64,000 nucleotides of DNA from Streptomyces tuirus (GCF_014701095.1 NZ_AP023439.1:7242001-7306000), one strand, 5' to 3'; counted from the first letter of the stretch, positions 1-8,199 are shown. Numbers and translations: made by a program. Notes: generated from the letters alone by a model not told the origin.

Positions 1-38
1 CTCGCCGCCACAACTGTGATCCCCGGCGGCGCCCGCTT

Positions 39-830
39 TCACCGGGCCTCGGCCAGCAGTTCCTCACGCAGATGGGCGAAGCAGCTGCTGAGCAATCGGG
101 AGACGTGCATCTGTGAGATGCCGAGCTGCTCCGCGATGCGGCTCTGCGTCATGCCCTTGAAGAACCGCAGATAGAGAATGATCCGCTCGCGCTCCGGCAG
201 TGCCTCGAGACAGGGCCTGACGGCGACGCGGTTGACGACGGTGTCGAAGGCCGGGTCGGGCCCGCCGATCGCGTCCCCGAGGGCGTACCCGTCGGTCCCG
301 GGCATCTCCGCCTCCAGCGACAGCGCGGAGAAGCACTCCAGGGCCTCCATGCCGGTGCGCACCTCGCCCTCGGTGAGCTGGGCGTACTCGGCGATCTCGG
401 CGATCGTGGGGGAGCGCCCCGGGGTGGTCTGCGCCAGCTCCTTGGAGGCGTGCCGCACCCGGTTGCGCAGGTCCTGGACCCGGCGGGGCACGTGCAGTGT
501 CCACATGTGGTCACGGAAGTGGCGCTTGATCTCGCCGGTGACCGTCGGTACCGCGTACGCCTCGAAGGCGTTGCCGCGGGCCGGGTCGTAGTGGTCGACC
601 GCCTTCACCAGGCCGAGAGCCGCCACCTGGTACAAGTCCTCCAGGGCCTCGCCACGGCCCCGGAAGCGGACGGCGATCCGCTCGGCCATGGGGAGCCAGG
701 CCTCGACAAGCTCGTCCCGCAGGGTTTTGCGCTCGGGCCCCTCGGGCAGCCGCGCGAGGCGCGCGAACGCCGCGGCGGTGTCGGGGGCGTCGTCGTGGGG
801 GTGCGTTCGGGTGCTGCCGGCGATACGCAT
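39..830 (-). CDS. SigB/SigF/SigG-family RNA polymerase sigma factor
   Basis: This is a 263-aa alternative sigma factor that directs RNA polymerase to stress- or development-type promoters. Region 2 is visible (EDLYQVAALGLVKAVDHYDP, followed by FEAYAVPTVTGEIKRHFRDH). Region 3 follows, and region 4 ends in a helix-turn-helix (GMTQSRIAEQLGISQMHVSR) near the C-terminus. The ATG at 830 was chosen because GGGAGG lies 8 nt upstream; an in-frame start at 872 exists but has no comparable site. Streptomyces has many members of this group, usually held by anti-sigma factors, but no anti-sigma or anti-anti-sigma gene is adjacent. The exact paralogue cannot be told by eye. Confidence 0.93.
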   Translation of the reverse strand: MRIAGSTRTHPHDDAPDTAAAFARLARLPEGPERKTLRDELVEAWLPMAERIAVRFRGRGEALEDLYQVAALGLVKAVDHYDPARGNAFEAYAVPTVTGEIKRHFRDHMWTLHVPRRVQDLRNRVRHASKELAQTTPGRSPTIAEIAEYAQLTEGEVRTGMEALECFSALSLEAEMPGTDGYALGDAIGGPDPAFDTVVNRVAVRPCLEALPERERIILYLRFFKGMTQSRIAEQLGISQMHVSRLLSSCFAHLREELLAEAR

Positions 831-1055
831 GGTGCGTACCTCCCTGAGCAGGTGCTGAGTATGGACAGACACCGTGGGAAACGCGGCCTCGGACTTCTCG
901 GAAAAGCACCGGGGGCCCGGGCGGCCGGCTCCCCACGCACGTGCCTCCTGTCCGAAGCACTAGTAATTCAGACAATACGGCATTTGGGGGACGTGGGCGC
1001 TCTCGCGGTCGCGGCAATTCCGGGGCGCCTCCTGACCTCGCTCGACCTCACCCCG

Positions 1056-1088
1056 GGCCGATCGGCTCTGCCGCAGAGCCGATCGGCC
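1056..1088. repeat. 33-nt near-perfect palindrome
   Basis: Two 16-nt arms (GGCCGATCGGCTCTGC and its exact reverse complement) are separated by a single C. It can fold as a strong hairpin or act as a large symmetrical protein-binding site. It lies about 225 nt upstream of the sigma-factor start, between divergent genes, where a terminator is not expected. Confidence 0.75.
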
Positions 1089-1351
1089 GCATGGAGCGGA
1101 GACCTTCCCCGACGAGCCGGCCGACGCGCTCGCCGGCGTCCGGCGGCCGATCCGGCGGCGCCTACGACGGCAGCCGCCCGGCCCGCGGCCCCCCGGCGGG
1201 CCGCCGACGCCCTGCACGGGCTCCTTCTCGGCACCCCTCACCACTTCCGGGTCCTGTTCGTCGCGGCCGCGCTCGGCGTCACCCTGGCCTCGGCCGCTGG
1301 GCTGTCCGGCCCATGGATCTTCACTCGTGGAAGTGATGTGCGGCACGCCGG

Positions 1352-1365
1352 TGCAAGCGCTTTCT
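1352..1365. promoter_or_regulatory. LacI-family operator-like site
   Basis: TGCAAGCGCTTTCT is centred on the perfect palindrome AAGCGCTT and resembles the 14-bp cre/LacI-family consensus (TGNAANCGNTNNCA-like). It is about 85 nt upstream of the -35 element at 1451. The match is by eye and the cognate regulator is unknown. Confidence 0.3.
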
Positions 1366-1450
1366 CCGTCCGGTTCCGGATAATTGCTGGGCACGGCTTG
1401 ATCACCGATCAAAAAGGATGAACTGCCTGGCCACAGCGCATTCTGCTCAT

Positions 1451-1480
1451 TTGACAGTGCGCTGAGACCACAGATAGGAA
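1451..1480 (+). promoter_or_regulatory. putative HrdB-type promoter
   Basis: TTGACA (1451-1456) and TAGGAA (1475-1480) are separated by 18 nt, and the gene starting at 1509 lies 28 nt further on. The -35 is a perfect consensus, which stands out in this GC-rich DNA. Confidence 0.5.
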
Positions 1481-1508
1481 GCAGCTTCAGAGGTCGAGAG
1501 GGTGCAGC

Positions 1509-2030
1509 GTGTACGAGCCGAACGTGGTCGGGGACTGGCAGGAGTACGACGAGCATGCCGGTCTGCGCGTCCGCGTCCACCGTCTGGAACTGGCCGAGCC
1601 GCCCCGCGGCCGGGACGACGCCGCCGACGGGCTGACGTACTTCTGCCTCCGGGTGACGGTCGAGAACCGCGGCAACCGCCATCTCGGCGTCCACCTCGAG
1701 GACGGCCAGATCGACGTCCGGCTCGGCCCGGACGGGGAGAGCGCCTTCATCGACTGGCGCAACTCACAGTTCATCGAGGGCTTCGACGTCTATCCGCTGC
1801 GCCGGGCCACCGCCGTGCTCTACGCGGCGGGTGCCGAGGCCGCGTTGAGCCTCGTCGACGTCCAGGTGCAGTTGCGCGTCGAGGAGGAGTGGACCGAGCG
1901 CCGGCTGTGGGCGGGCGGCATCGGGGCGCACGAGGGAGCCGTCGGCGGCCAGCAGGGCGCGGTGCGGGACAGCCTGGCGCACCAGGTGAGCGTCTTTTTG
2001 CGGGACCAGGCGGAGGAAGGCACCGCCTGA
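1509..2030 (+). CDS. conserved hypothetical protein, beta-rich
   Basis: This 173-aa protein has no signal peptide or membrane segment. The central part (roughly residues 38-125: LTYFCLRVTVENRGNRHLGV, then repeated hydrophobic strands) looks like an immunoglobulin-like beta-sandwich of the sort found in DUF4352-type proteins, but no catalytic motif is apparent. The GTG start at 1509 follows a weak GAGAGGG site and a good upstream promoter. It converges on hemC with a 24-nt gap. Function not recognised. Confidence 0.75.
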   Translation: MYEPNVVGDWQEYDEHAGLRVRVHRLELAEPPRGRDDAADGLTYFCLRVTVENRGNRHLGVHLEDGQIDVRLGPDGESAFIDWRNSQFIEGFDVYPLRRATAVLYAAGAEAALSLVDVQVQLRVEEEWTERRLWAGGIGAHEGAVGGQQGAVRDSLAHQVSVFLRDQAEEGTA

Positions 2031-2054
2031 TCCGGCGTCAGGGCGTCGCGGAGG

Positions 2055-2990
2055 TCAGTGCGGGATGCCGTCGATGATCTCGCGGGCACCCTGTCGCAGC
2101 AGGGCCACGGCGACCGAGGTGCCGAGCGTGGCCGGGTCGAGGCGGCCCGCCCACTCGTGGGCGTTCAGCCGCGTCTTGCCGTCCGGGGTGAACACACAGG
2201 CCCGCAGGGACAGTTCGCCGCTGCGGTCCACCTGCGCGAACCCGGCGATGGGGCTGTTGCAGTGTCCCTGGAGCACATGCAGGAACATGCGCTCGGCGGT
2301 GGTCTCCCGGTAGGTGTCCGGGTCGCCGAGACCGCTCACCGCGTCGATCAGCGCGGCGTCGTCCTCGCGGCACTGCAACGCCAGGACACCCGCGCCGATG
2401 GGCGGCATCATCGTCTCGGTCGAGAGGGTCTCGCTGATCACGTCCTCACGGCCGATGCGCTCGAGGCCGGACACCGCGAGCAGCAGGGCGTCCGCCTCCC
2501 CGGCGGCCAGCTTCGCCAGACGCCGGTTGGCGTTGCCGCGGAACGGCACGCACTCCAGGTGCGGATGCGTGGCGGCCAGCTGGGCGACGCGGCGCACCGA
2601 GGAGGTGCCGATCCGCGTCCCGGCCGGCAGCTCGTCCAGGGTCAGCCCGCCCGGGTGGATCAGGGCGTCACGGATGTCGTCCCGCTTGAGGAACGCGGCG
2701 AACACCGTCCCCGCCGGGAGCGGCCGGTCGGCGGGCACGTCCTTCACGCAGTGCACGGCGAGGTCGGCCTCGCCGGCCAGCAGCGCCGCGTCGACCTCCT
2801 TGGTGAACGCGCCCTTGCCCTCGACCTGGGAGAGATCGCCCATCCACTTGTCGCCGGTGGTCTTCACCGGTACGACCTCGGTGCGCACTCCGGGATGGGC
2901 GGCGGCCAGCTCGGCCCGGACGCGCTCCACCTGGGCGAGGGCCATGGGGGAGTCGCGGGAGACGATACGAATCAGTTCGGGGACGGACAT
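2055..2990 (-). CDS. hemC: hydroxymethylbilane synthase (HemC paralogue)
   Basis: This 311-aa porphobilinogen deaminase-family enzyme would polymerise four porphobilinogens to hydroxymethylbilane in tetrapyrrole synthesis. Family features are present: SRDSPMALAQ at the N-terminus, HCVKDVPAD (usually HSLKDVP), IGTSSVRRVAQL, FRGNANRRL, and the dipyrromethane-attachment Cys in LQGHCNSPIAG. It stands alone here. The other hem genes (hemA, hemD, hemB, hemL) that normally flank hemC in actinomycetes are absent, so this is probably a second, divergent copy and not the housekeeping enzyme. The ATG at 2990 is followed directly by the conserved N-terminus. Confidence 0.9.
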   Translation of the reverse strand: MSVPELIRIVSRDSPMALAQVERVRAELAAAHPGVRTEVVPVKTTGDKWMGDLSQVEGKGAFTKEVDAALLAGEADLAVHCVKDVPADRPLPAGTVFAAFLKRDDIRDALIHPGGLTLDELPAGTRIGTSSVRRVAQLAATHPHLECVPFRGNANRRLAKLAAGEADALLLAVSGLERIGREDVISETLSTETMMPPIGAGVLALQCREDDAALIDAVSGLGDPDTYRETTAERMFLHVLQGHCNSPIAGFAQVDRSGELSLRACVFTPDGKTRLNAHEWAGRLDPATLGTSVAVALLRQGAREIIDGIPH

Positions 2991-3091
2991 GCGGCCACGA
3001 TAGACCCTTTCGCGGGGGCGTTCGTGCCGTACCTCCTCCGACTGCCGGGCGTCGGGCGTCAGTTCGGAACGGGTGGATCACGCGGCGGAGA

Positions 3092-3119
3092 CCCGGTCCG
3101 GCCGGAGGTCCGGACCGGG
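3092..3119 (-). terminator. hairpin terminator of the NPP1-family gene
   Basis: CCCGGTCCGG (3092-3101) pairs perfectly with CCGGACCGGG (3110-3119) across an 8-nt loop, just beyond the stop codon of the leftward gene ending at 3130. There is no U-tract, as is usual in Streptomyces. Confidence 0.6.
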
Positions 3120-3129
3120 CCCGCAGGCG

Positions 3130-3906
3130 TCAGGCGTACGGATCGAAGGCGATGCCGGAGGGCTTGGCCGACGCCAGATGGTTGGCGAAGCCGGCGTCCT
3201 TCAGGCCGAAGTTGGCGCTGCCGAAGTTGTGGGACGTGAGCTTGTCGCGCACCCCGGCCGGGTAGCCGTTCCAGCCGACCAGCGCCGGGTACTGCCAGGT
3301 GCGCTTGTGGTTCTCCGGCGGTTCGTCGTTGGCGTTGGCCGCCCGGAAGCAGTGCGTGCTGATGCCGTCCTTGTGGTAGACGATCTTCGCGTGCGTGCCG
3401 TCGAAGCGGATCGCGGACGCCGCGTGCACGGTGAACGAGCCGTGGTTGGACGTCGACACGTACTTGACCTGGTTGTCCTGCACGAACACGGCGACGTGCT
3501 CGAAGTCGTGCCGGTGGCCGCCGATGCTGCTCCCGGCCACGGCCTGGTCCTTCTCGAAGTAGAGCGCGTACAGGATCGCGCACCAGCCGTTGTTGCACTT
3601 GGAGCGCGCGTAGCCGTTGGTGTTGTCGAGGTCCGAGGCGTCCCGGCAGTTGCCGTTCAGGGCGCCGGTCGGATTGAGCCCGCCGTTCACGGTGCCGTCC
3701 GGTCCGATCGCGGGCGTGGAGTAGCAGCCGTCGGTGTCGTAGTCGTAGGCGGGCTGGTACGTCTGCTCCAGCGTGTCCGCGTTGGCGGGCAGCGCCGAGG
3801 GCGGGGCCGCGTAGGCCGTGGCGGGGACCGCGAGGACGAGGGCGGCGGCACCGGCCGCTCCGGCGAACCATCTCCTGCGGTGGTGGGCGAACGGGCGTGA
3901 CGACAC
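3130..3906 (-). CDS. secreted NPP1/NLP-family (necrosis-inducing-like) protein
   Basis: This 258-aa exported protein begins with a basic stretch (AHHRRRWFAG) and a hydrophobic core ending near AYAAPP, a Sec or Tat signal peptide. The mature part carries the NPP1 signature GHRHDFEHVAVFV, where the family heptapeptide is GHRHDWE; the Trp-to-Phe change is conservative. Two Cys pairs are visible (CYSTP, NGNCRD, SKCNNGWC). NLP proteins of microbes attack plant membrane sphingolipids, but many bacterial members are non-toxic. The GTG start at 3906 is set by GAGGAGG five nt upstream; longer forms would place about 40 residues before the signal peptide. Confidence 0.85.
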   Translation of the reverse strand: MSSRPFAHHRRRWFAGAAGAAALVLAVPATAYAAPPSALPANADTLEQTYQPAYDYDTDGCYSTPAIGPDGTVNGGLNPTGALNGNCRDASDLDNTNGYARSKCNNGWCAILYALYFEKDQAVAGSSIGGHRHDFEHVAVFVQDNQVKYVSTSNHGSFTVHAASAIRFDGTHAKIVYHKDGISTHCFRAANANDEPPENHKRTWQYPALVGWNGYPAGVRDKLTSHNFGSANFGLKDAGFANHLASAKPSGIAFDPYA

Positions 3907-4048
3907 TGCGTCCTCCTCGGTCCGGGCGCAGCCCAACGGCTGTGGGGGAAAGGGAGGTTCAGCTTCCAGGCTGAACGCGTCCATGCCAAGAGGGGTGGCG
4001 GGTCTCAACGGTGAATCACAGACCAACAGTTGGCCGTCGGCCGCCGTT

Positions 4049-5062
4049 TCAGGCCAGGTCGTCCGGGATGTCGGCCGCCGCGTCCTCGGGTGCCAGGTCG
4101 GGCCGGAGCCGCAGCCAGGACGGCTGCCTCAGCATCCCCTCCCGGGTGCGGGTGCTGTAGCGGACCTCGCCGACCAGGCGGGGCAGGACCCAGTGCGCAC
4201 CCGGAGCGCGCGGGGCGGGATCGAAGGGGCACACGTCGGTCGCGGCGGCCCGCAGCAGCCCGGCCAGTTCCGTGCGTTCGGCCTCGCTCCAGCCGGTGCC
4301 GACGCTGCCGACGTAGCGCAGCCGTCCGGCGGCACGCTGCCCGACCAGCACCGCGCCGGGCAGGCCGGTGAGCCGCCCCTTGCCCGGCTGCCAGCCGCCG
4401 ACCAGGACGTCCTCGGTGCGCATGTTGCGGATCTTGATCCAGGCCCGGGAGCGGACGCCCGGCTCGTACACCGAGTCCAGCCGCTTGCAGACCAGGCCCT
4501 CCAGACCGTGCTCCCGGGTGGCGCGCAGGGCTTCGGCGCCGTGTCCGACGAGGGCCCGCGGGGTCGACCAGGAGGGGCCGGAGAGGCCGAGGTCCTCCAG
4601 CGTCGCGCGGCGTCGTACGTAGGGGACCCTGAGGAGGGATTGGCCCTGCAGGTGCATCACGTCGAACAGCACGAGATGGACCGGGACCTCCGCGGCCCGC
4701 CGGGCGGCCCTCGCGGGTGCGTGCGCCAGACCCATCCGGGACTGGAGCAGCTGGAAACTGGCGCGGCCCTGGTCGTCCAGCGCCATGATCTCGCCGTCCA
4801 GCACGGCGGATGTGGTGCCGAGCGCGGTGCCCAGCGGCCGGAGTTCGGGGTAGGCGGCCGTGATGTCGTCCCCGGAGCGGGCACGCAGCCGTACGCTGCC
4901 GTCCCCGGGCAGATAGACCACCACGCGCTGGCCGTCCTGCTTGGTCTCGTAGGCCCAGCGCGTGTCCTGCGCGGCGGGCGGCAGGGTGCCGGACGTGGCG
5001 AGCATGGGCGGGATCAGCGGCAGGTCCACGGGTGAGGTGTCGACGAGCCGGCCGGCGCTCAC
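4049..5062 (-). CDS. ATP-dependent DNA ligase (LigC/LigD-ligase type)
   Basis: This protein of about 337 aa seals DNA nicks through a ligase-adenylate intermediate. The adenylation motif reads YETKQDGQR (motif I, active-site Lys), followed by DGEIMALDDQGRASF (motif III), EGLVCKRLDSVYEPG and WIKIRN (motifs IV/V). An OB-fold C-terminal half ends LRPDLAPEDAAAD. No primase or Ku is linked. The start is uncertain: GTG at 5062 or GTG at 5029 (VDLPLIPPMLA), neither with a strong RBS. Anything longer would run into the divergent marR promoter. A LigD-type phosphoesterase protein lies 5 kb away at 9727-10341. Confidence 0.9.
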   Translation of the reverse strand: MSAGRLVDTSPVDLPLIPPMLATSGTLPPAAQDTRWAYETKQDGQRVVVYLPGDGSVRLRARSGDDITAAYPELRPLGTALGTTSAVLDGEIMALDDQGRASFQLLQSRMGLAHAPARAARRAAEVPVHLVLFDVMHLQGQSLLRVPYVRRRATLEDLGLSGPSWSTPRALVGHGAEALRATREHGLEGLVCKRLDSVYEPGVRSRAWIKIRNMRTEDVLVGGWQPGKGRLTGLPGAVLVGQRAAGRLRYVGSVGTGWSEAERTELAGLLRAAATDVCPFDPAPRAPGAHWVLPRLVGEVRYSTRTREGMLRQPSWLRLRPDLAPEDAAADIPDDLA

Positions 5063-5109
5063 GCGTGTTCGCGGCCTGTTTCCCCTGAACGGCGCCCCGC
5101 GACGATTTA

Positions 5110-5124
5110 GTTGAGTTACGCAAC
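5110..5124. promoter_or_regulatory. MarR-type operator overlapping the marR promoter
   Basis: GTTGAGTTACGCAAC is an imperfect 15-bp palindrome (12 of 15 positions symmetric, GTTG arms). It sits in an AT-rich patch only 20 nt before the marR start and overlaps a possible -35. The position fits autorepression. Confidence 0.5.
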
Positions 5125-5144
5125 GAGATGGTAGTCTGGTGCTC

Positions 5145-5660
5145 ATGTCCACACCACTGCTCCCCGGCGCCCCCTCCCCGGAAGTGATCGAGATCGAGCG
5201 CGCGCTCACCCGCATCACCTACCTGAGCACGCGCGCCCGGCAGCACGACCGGCTGATGGCCCTGGCGGGGGTGCCGCTGGACCGTGCCGCCGTCGCGCTG
5301 CTCCGGCAGATCGCCGACTCCGAGCCGCTGCGGCCCGGGGAGCTCGCCGTCCGGCTGGGCGTGGAGGCCTCGCACGTCACGCGCACGGTGCAGCAGTTGC
5401 AGAAGTCCGGGTACGTCACCCGCGTCCCCGACCCGGACGACCGCCGCGCCCAGCGCATCGAACTCACCGACGCCGGCGGCGAGGCCATCGCCAAGGTCCG
5501 CGACGCCGGGGTCCGCGGCATGCAGCTGGCCCTCTCGGACTGGTCGCCCGAGGAGCTGCGCCACCTCGCGACGCTCTTCCACCGCATGGTCGACGACTTC
5601 CTCGCCCACTCCGTCGACGAGGAGGGCGAACCCCAGTCGGCCCGAGCCGGCACGGTGTGA
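5145..5660 (+). CDS. MarR-family transcriptional regulator
   Basis: This 171-aa winged-helix regulator shows LRPGELAVRLGVEASHVTRTVQQL (helix-turn-helix, about residues 60-85) followed by the wing RVPDPDDRRAQRIELTDAG. Dimerisation helices flank it. MarR proteins bind short palindromes and are released by small phenolic or oxidant ligands. It is divergent from the DNA ligase gene and has an operator-like palindrome immediately upstream. ATG at 5145 is preferred; GTG at 5139 is in frame. No Cys-based redox sensor is evident. Confidence 0.92.
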   Translation: MSTPLLPGAPSPEVIEIERALTRITYLSTRARQHDRLMALAGVPLDRAAVALLRQIADSEPLRPGELAVRLGVEASHVTRTVQQLQKSGYVTRVPDPDDRRAQRIELTDAGGEAIAKVRDAGVRGMQLALSDWSPEELRHLATLFHRMVDDFLAHSVDEEGEPQSARAGTV

Positions 5661-5767
5661 GCCCCCGGCCGGGCCGGGCCCGTCACGGCGTGCACGGCGC
5701 GGCACCGCCGGAGCCCCGCCCCCGGTCGGACGCGCCGTCTGGCCGTTCCTGAGCGCCCGTCACCCCT

Positions 5768-6952
5768 TCATGGCGCCACCGGATCCCGCGGATCCGCCCG
5801 CTCGGCCACCGCCGGCGCCGGCTCGCGCAGACGGCACAGCAGCAGCCGGCCCAGCGCGGGCAGTGCGACGAGGGGCAGCAGGGCCGTGCGCAGAGACGTC
5901 GCGTCGGCCAGGGCGCCGAGCGCGGGGGCCGCGAGGCCGCCGACGCTCACCGTCAGGCCCAGCGTGACCCCGCTCGCGGTGCCCACGCGCCGGGGCAGGA
6001 AGTCCTGGCCCAGCGTGATGTGCAGCGAGAACGGCACATACAGGCCCGCCGACGTCAGGGCCACGAACACGTACACCGGCGGCCCGGGCACCAGGACCAG
6101 CCCGGCCACGGCCAGGACCGTCAGGGCGTACGACCGGCGCACCACCGCCGTCCGCCCGTACCGCTCCGCCAGCCGGCCCCCGGCCAGCGTGCCGACCGCG
6201 CCACCGGCGTAGAGCACGAACAGGGCCGCCGTACCGGCCCCCTCCCCGCCACCGGTGCGCTCCCGCACATAGAGGGAGACGAACGTGCTCAGGCCGACGA
6301 ACACCACCGAGCGGCAGACCACGGCCCCCGACAGCCGCAGGAAGGACGGCCAGTCGTCCTCGCCGACGGCGGTGGACGCACCGGAACTCCCGGCGCCGGA
6401 CCCCGCCGAGCGCACCGCCGCCGCGCACAGCGCCGCCCCCGCCAGGGCGGGGACGACCAGCAGGGGAGAGGCGCCCAGCCCGCCCGTGCCCACCACGGCG
6501 AGGACCAGCAGAGGTGCCAGGGCGAAGCCGGCGTTGCCGCCGAAGGAGAACCAGCCCATGGCCGTGTGCCGGCCCCGGGCGGCGACCCGCGCCACCCGCG
6601 CGGCCTCGGGATGGTAGGCGGCCACCCCCACCCCCGACACGGCCACCACCGCCAGGGTCAGCGCGTAGGAGCCGGTCACCCCGCTCAGGGCGACACCCGC
6701 CCCGGCCGTCAGCGCGCTCAGCGGCAGCAGCCACGGCATCGCCCACCGGTCGGTGAGCACCCCGAACAGCGGCTGTACCAGCGACGACAGCAGGGACGCC
6801 GCCAGGACGACGCCCGAGGCGGCGGCATAGGAGTAGGCACGCTCGGCGACGAAGTACGGGACCAGGGCGGCCACGGCCCCCTGGTACACATCCACACAGG
6901 CGTGCCCCGAGGACATCAGGGCGACGGGTCGAACGCGTCTCGAAGTGGTCAC
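5768..6952 (-). CDS. MFS transporter, fosmidomycin-resistance-like
   Basis: This 394-aa, 12-helix major facilitator is probably a drug or metabolite exporter. Motif A is visible as LFGVLTDRWAMPWLLP after TM2, and the second half carries GGRLAERYGR. The opening ALMSSGHACVDVYQGAVAALVPYF resembles the Fsr (fosmidomycin resistance) branch. GTG at 6952 was chosen because it leaves a short cytoplasmic N-terminus and a 54-nt gap to the divergent araC-type gene. The two probably form a regulator/target pair. Confidence 0.88.
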   Translation of the reverse strand: MTTSRRVRPVALMSSGHACVDVYQGAVAALVPYFVAERAYSYAAASGVVLAASLLSSLVQPLFGVLTDRWAMPWLLPLSALTAGAGVALSGVTGSYALTLAVVAVSGVGVAAYHPEAARVARVAARGRHTAMGWFSFGGNAGFALAPLLVLAVVGTGGLGASPLLVVPALAGAALCAAAVRSAGSGAGSSGASTAVGEDDWPSFLRLSGAVVCRSVVFVGLSTFVSLYVRERTGGGEGAGTAALFVLYAGGAVGTLAGGRLAERYGRTAVVRRSYALTVLAVAGLVLVPGPPVYVFVALTSAGLYVPFSLHITLGQDFLPRRVGTASGVTLGLTVSVGGLAAPALGALADATSLRTALLPLVALPALGRLLLCRLREPAPAVAERADPRDPVAP

Positions 6953-7006
6953 CCGGCGATCGTCTTCCGCCGGCCGTGTGGCCCGCTTCCGATAATCTGC
7001 CGGACT

Positions 7007-7768
7007 GTGCCGAACATCCGCCACACTCCCACGGCCCCCACCCGCGCCCAGCGGCTCACCGCCGGCGAGCGCATCGACGCCCACCGCCACGACGACCACC
7101 AGATCGTCTACGCGGGCACCGGCGTCGTCGCCGTCACCACCGACGCCGGCACCTGGTTCGCCCCCGGCACCCGCGCCATCTGGGTCCCCGCCGGCACCGT
7201 CCACGCCCATCGCGCCCACGGCCGGCTCGACCTGCACCTGGTCGGCCTGCCCGCCACCGACAACCCCCTCCGCCTGGACCACCCCGCCGTCCTCGCCGTC
7301 AGCCCCCTGCTGCGCGAGCTGATCCTCGCCTACACCCGCGACCCCGGCGACGACAGCCCCGAGCGCCGCCGGCTGCGCGCCGTCCTGCGTGACCAACTGC
7401 GCCACTCGCCCCAGCAGCCGCTGCGCCTGCCCACCCCCGCCGACCCGCGCCTGGCCGCCGTCTGCGCCCTCGTGCACGCCGACCCGGCCGACGTGCGCAC
7501 CCTCGCCGAACTCGGGGCCGCGACCGGGGTGGGGGAGCGGACCCTGAGCCGGCTCTTCCGCGGCGAGTTCGGCATGACGTTCCCTCAGTGGCGCACCCAG
7601 TCGCGGCTCTACCACGCCCTGCGGATGCTGGCCGACGGCCTGCCCGTCACGACCGTGGCCCACCGCTGCGGCTGGTCCTCTGCCAGCGCCTTCATCGACG
7701 TCTTCCGCCGCGCCTTCGGCTACACCCCGGGCAGCCACCACCGGCACTCCCGGGACCCGGTGAACTGA
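7007..7768 (+). CDS. AraC-family transcriptional regulator
   Basis: This 253-aa protein has an N-terminal cupin sensor (ERIDAHRHDDHQIVYAGTGV, then WFAPGTRAIWVPAGTVHAH) and a C-terminal AraC double helix-turn-helix (TLAELGAATGVGERTLSRLF and VTTVAHRCGWSSASAFIDVF). The His-rich cupin face could bind a metal or small ligand. GTG at 7007 lies about 10 nt after a TAATCT -10-like element with no RBS, so the mRNA may be leaderless. It is divergent from the MFS gene and is its likely regulator. Confidence 0.92.
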   Translation: MPNIRHTPTAPTRAQRLTAGERIDAHRHDDHQIVYAGTGVVAVTTDAGTWFAPGTRAIWVPAGTVHAHRAHGRLDLHLVGLPATDNPLRLDHPAVLAVSPLLRELILAYTRDPGDDSPERRRLRAVLRDQLRHSPQQPLRLPTPADPRLAAVCALVHADPADVRTLAELGAATGVGERTLSRLFRGEFGMTFPQWRTQSRLYHALRMLADGLPVTTVAHRCGWSSASAFIDVFRRAFGYTPGSHHRHSRDPVN

Positions 7769-7818
7769 CCCGACTACCGACCGGTAATAATGCGCGGCAG
7801 GCCTTCAGAGGAGGAACC

Positions 7819-8199
7819 GTGTCCCGGTCCGAACGCTCGCCCCTGCTGCTCGCCGGCCTCCTGGCCACCGCGGGCGTCGCCCACTTCGCCCGACCACGCC
7901 CGTTCGACGCGATCGTCCCGCGCGGCCTGCCCGGCACGCCGAGGGCCTGGACCTACGCGAGCGGCGCCGCCGAGCTCGCGCTGGCCGCCGGCCTGGCCCT
8001 GCCGCGCACCCGCAAGGCCGCCGCGCTGGCCACGGCGGCCTTCTTCGTCGGGGTGTTCCCCGCCAACGTCAAGATGGCCGCCGACTTCCGCCACCACCCC
8101 ACCCCGCAGAAGGCCGCCGCCTTCGGACGCCTGCCCCTGCAGGTGCCGCTCGTGCTCTGGGCCCGCGGCGTCGCCCGGAACGCCGGGGGCAGGTCGTGA
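7819..8199 (+). CDS. DoxX-like small membrane protein
   Basis: This 126-aa protein has about four hydrophobic segments (LLLAGLLATAGVAHF, ASGAAELALAAGLALP, AALATAAFFVGVFPANV, LPLQVPLVLWA) and resembles the DoxX/MauE-like family. Its sequence HHPTPQKAAAFGRLPLQVPL is typical of the actinobacterial subgroup. GTG at 7819 has the strong RBS GAGGAGG. Its end overlaps the peroxiredoxin start by 4 nt (GTGA), so the two are translationally coupled, which suggests a redox role. Confidence 0.8.
   Translation: MSRSERSPLLLAGLLATAGVAHFARPRPFDAIVPRGLPGTPRAWTYASGAAELALAAGLALPRTRKAAALATAAFFVGVFPANVKMAADFRHHPTPQKAAAFGRLPLQVPLVLWARGVARNAGGRS

Larger units (their letters stand above)
831..1508. other. intergenic region with palindromes and promoter
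   Basis: This 678-nt divergent spacer lies between the sigma gene and the next rightward gene. I see no convincing gene in it. It holds a 33-nt palindrome (1056-1088), a LacI-type operator-like site (1352-1365), a TTGATC-ACC-GATCAA inverted repeat (1398-1412) and a promoter (1451-1480). A rightward frame ending near 1421 contains a hydrophobic stretch (about nt 1250-1310) that could be a gene relic, but it has no acceptable start. Confidence 0.5.

Noticed and set aside
1090..1421. Rightward open frame with a hydrophobic stretch upstream of the 1509 gene
   Set aside because: No acceptable start or RBS and mixed codon bias. The 33-nt palindrome lies at its beginning.
6020..7006. Long rightward frame leading into the AraC-type gene
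   Set aside because: It is antisense to the MFS gene. The real start is GTG 7007, where the cupin-like sequence begins.
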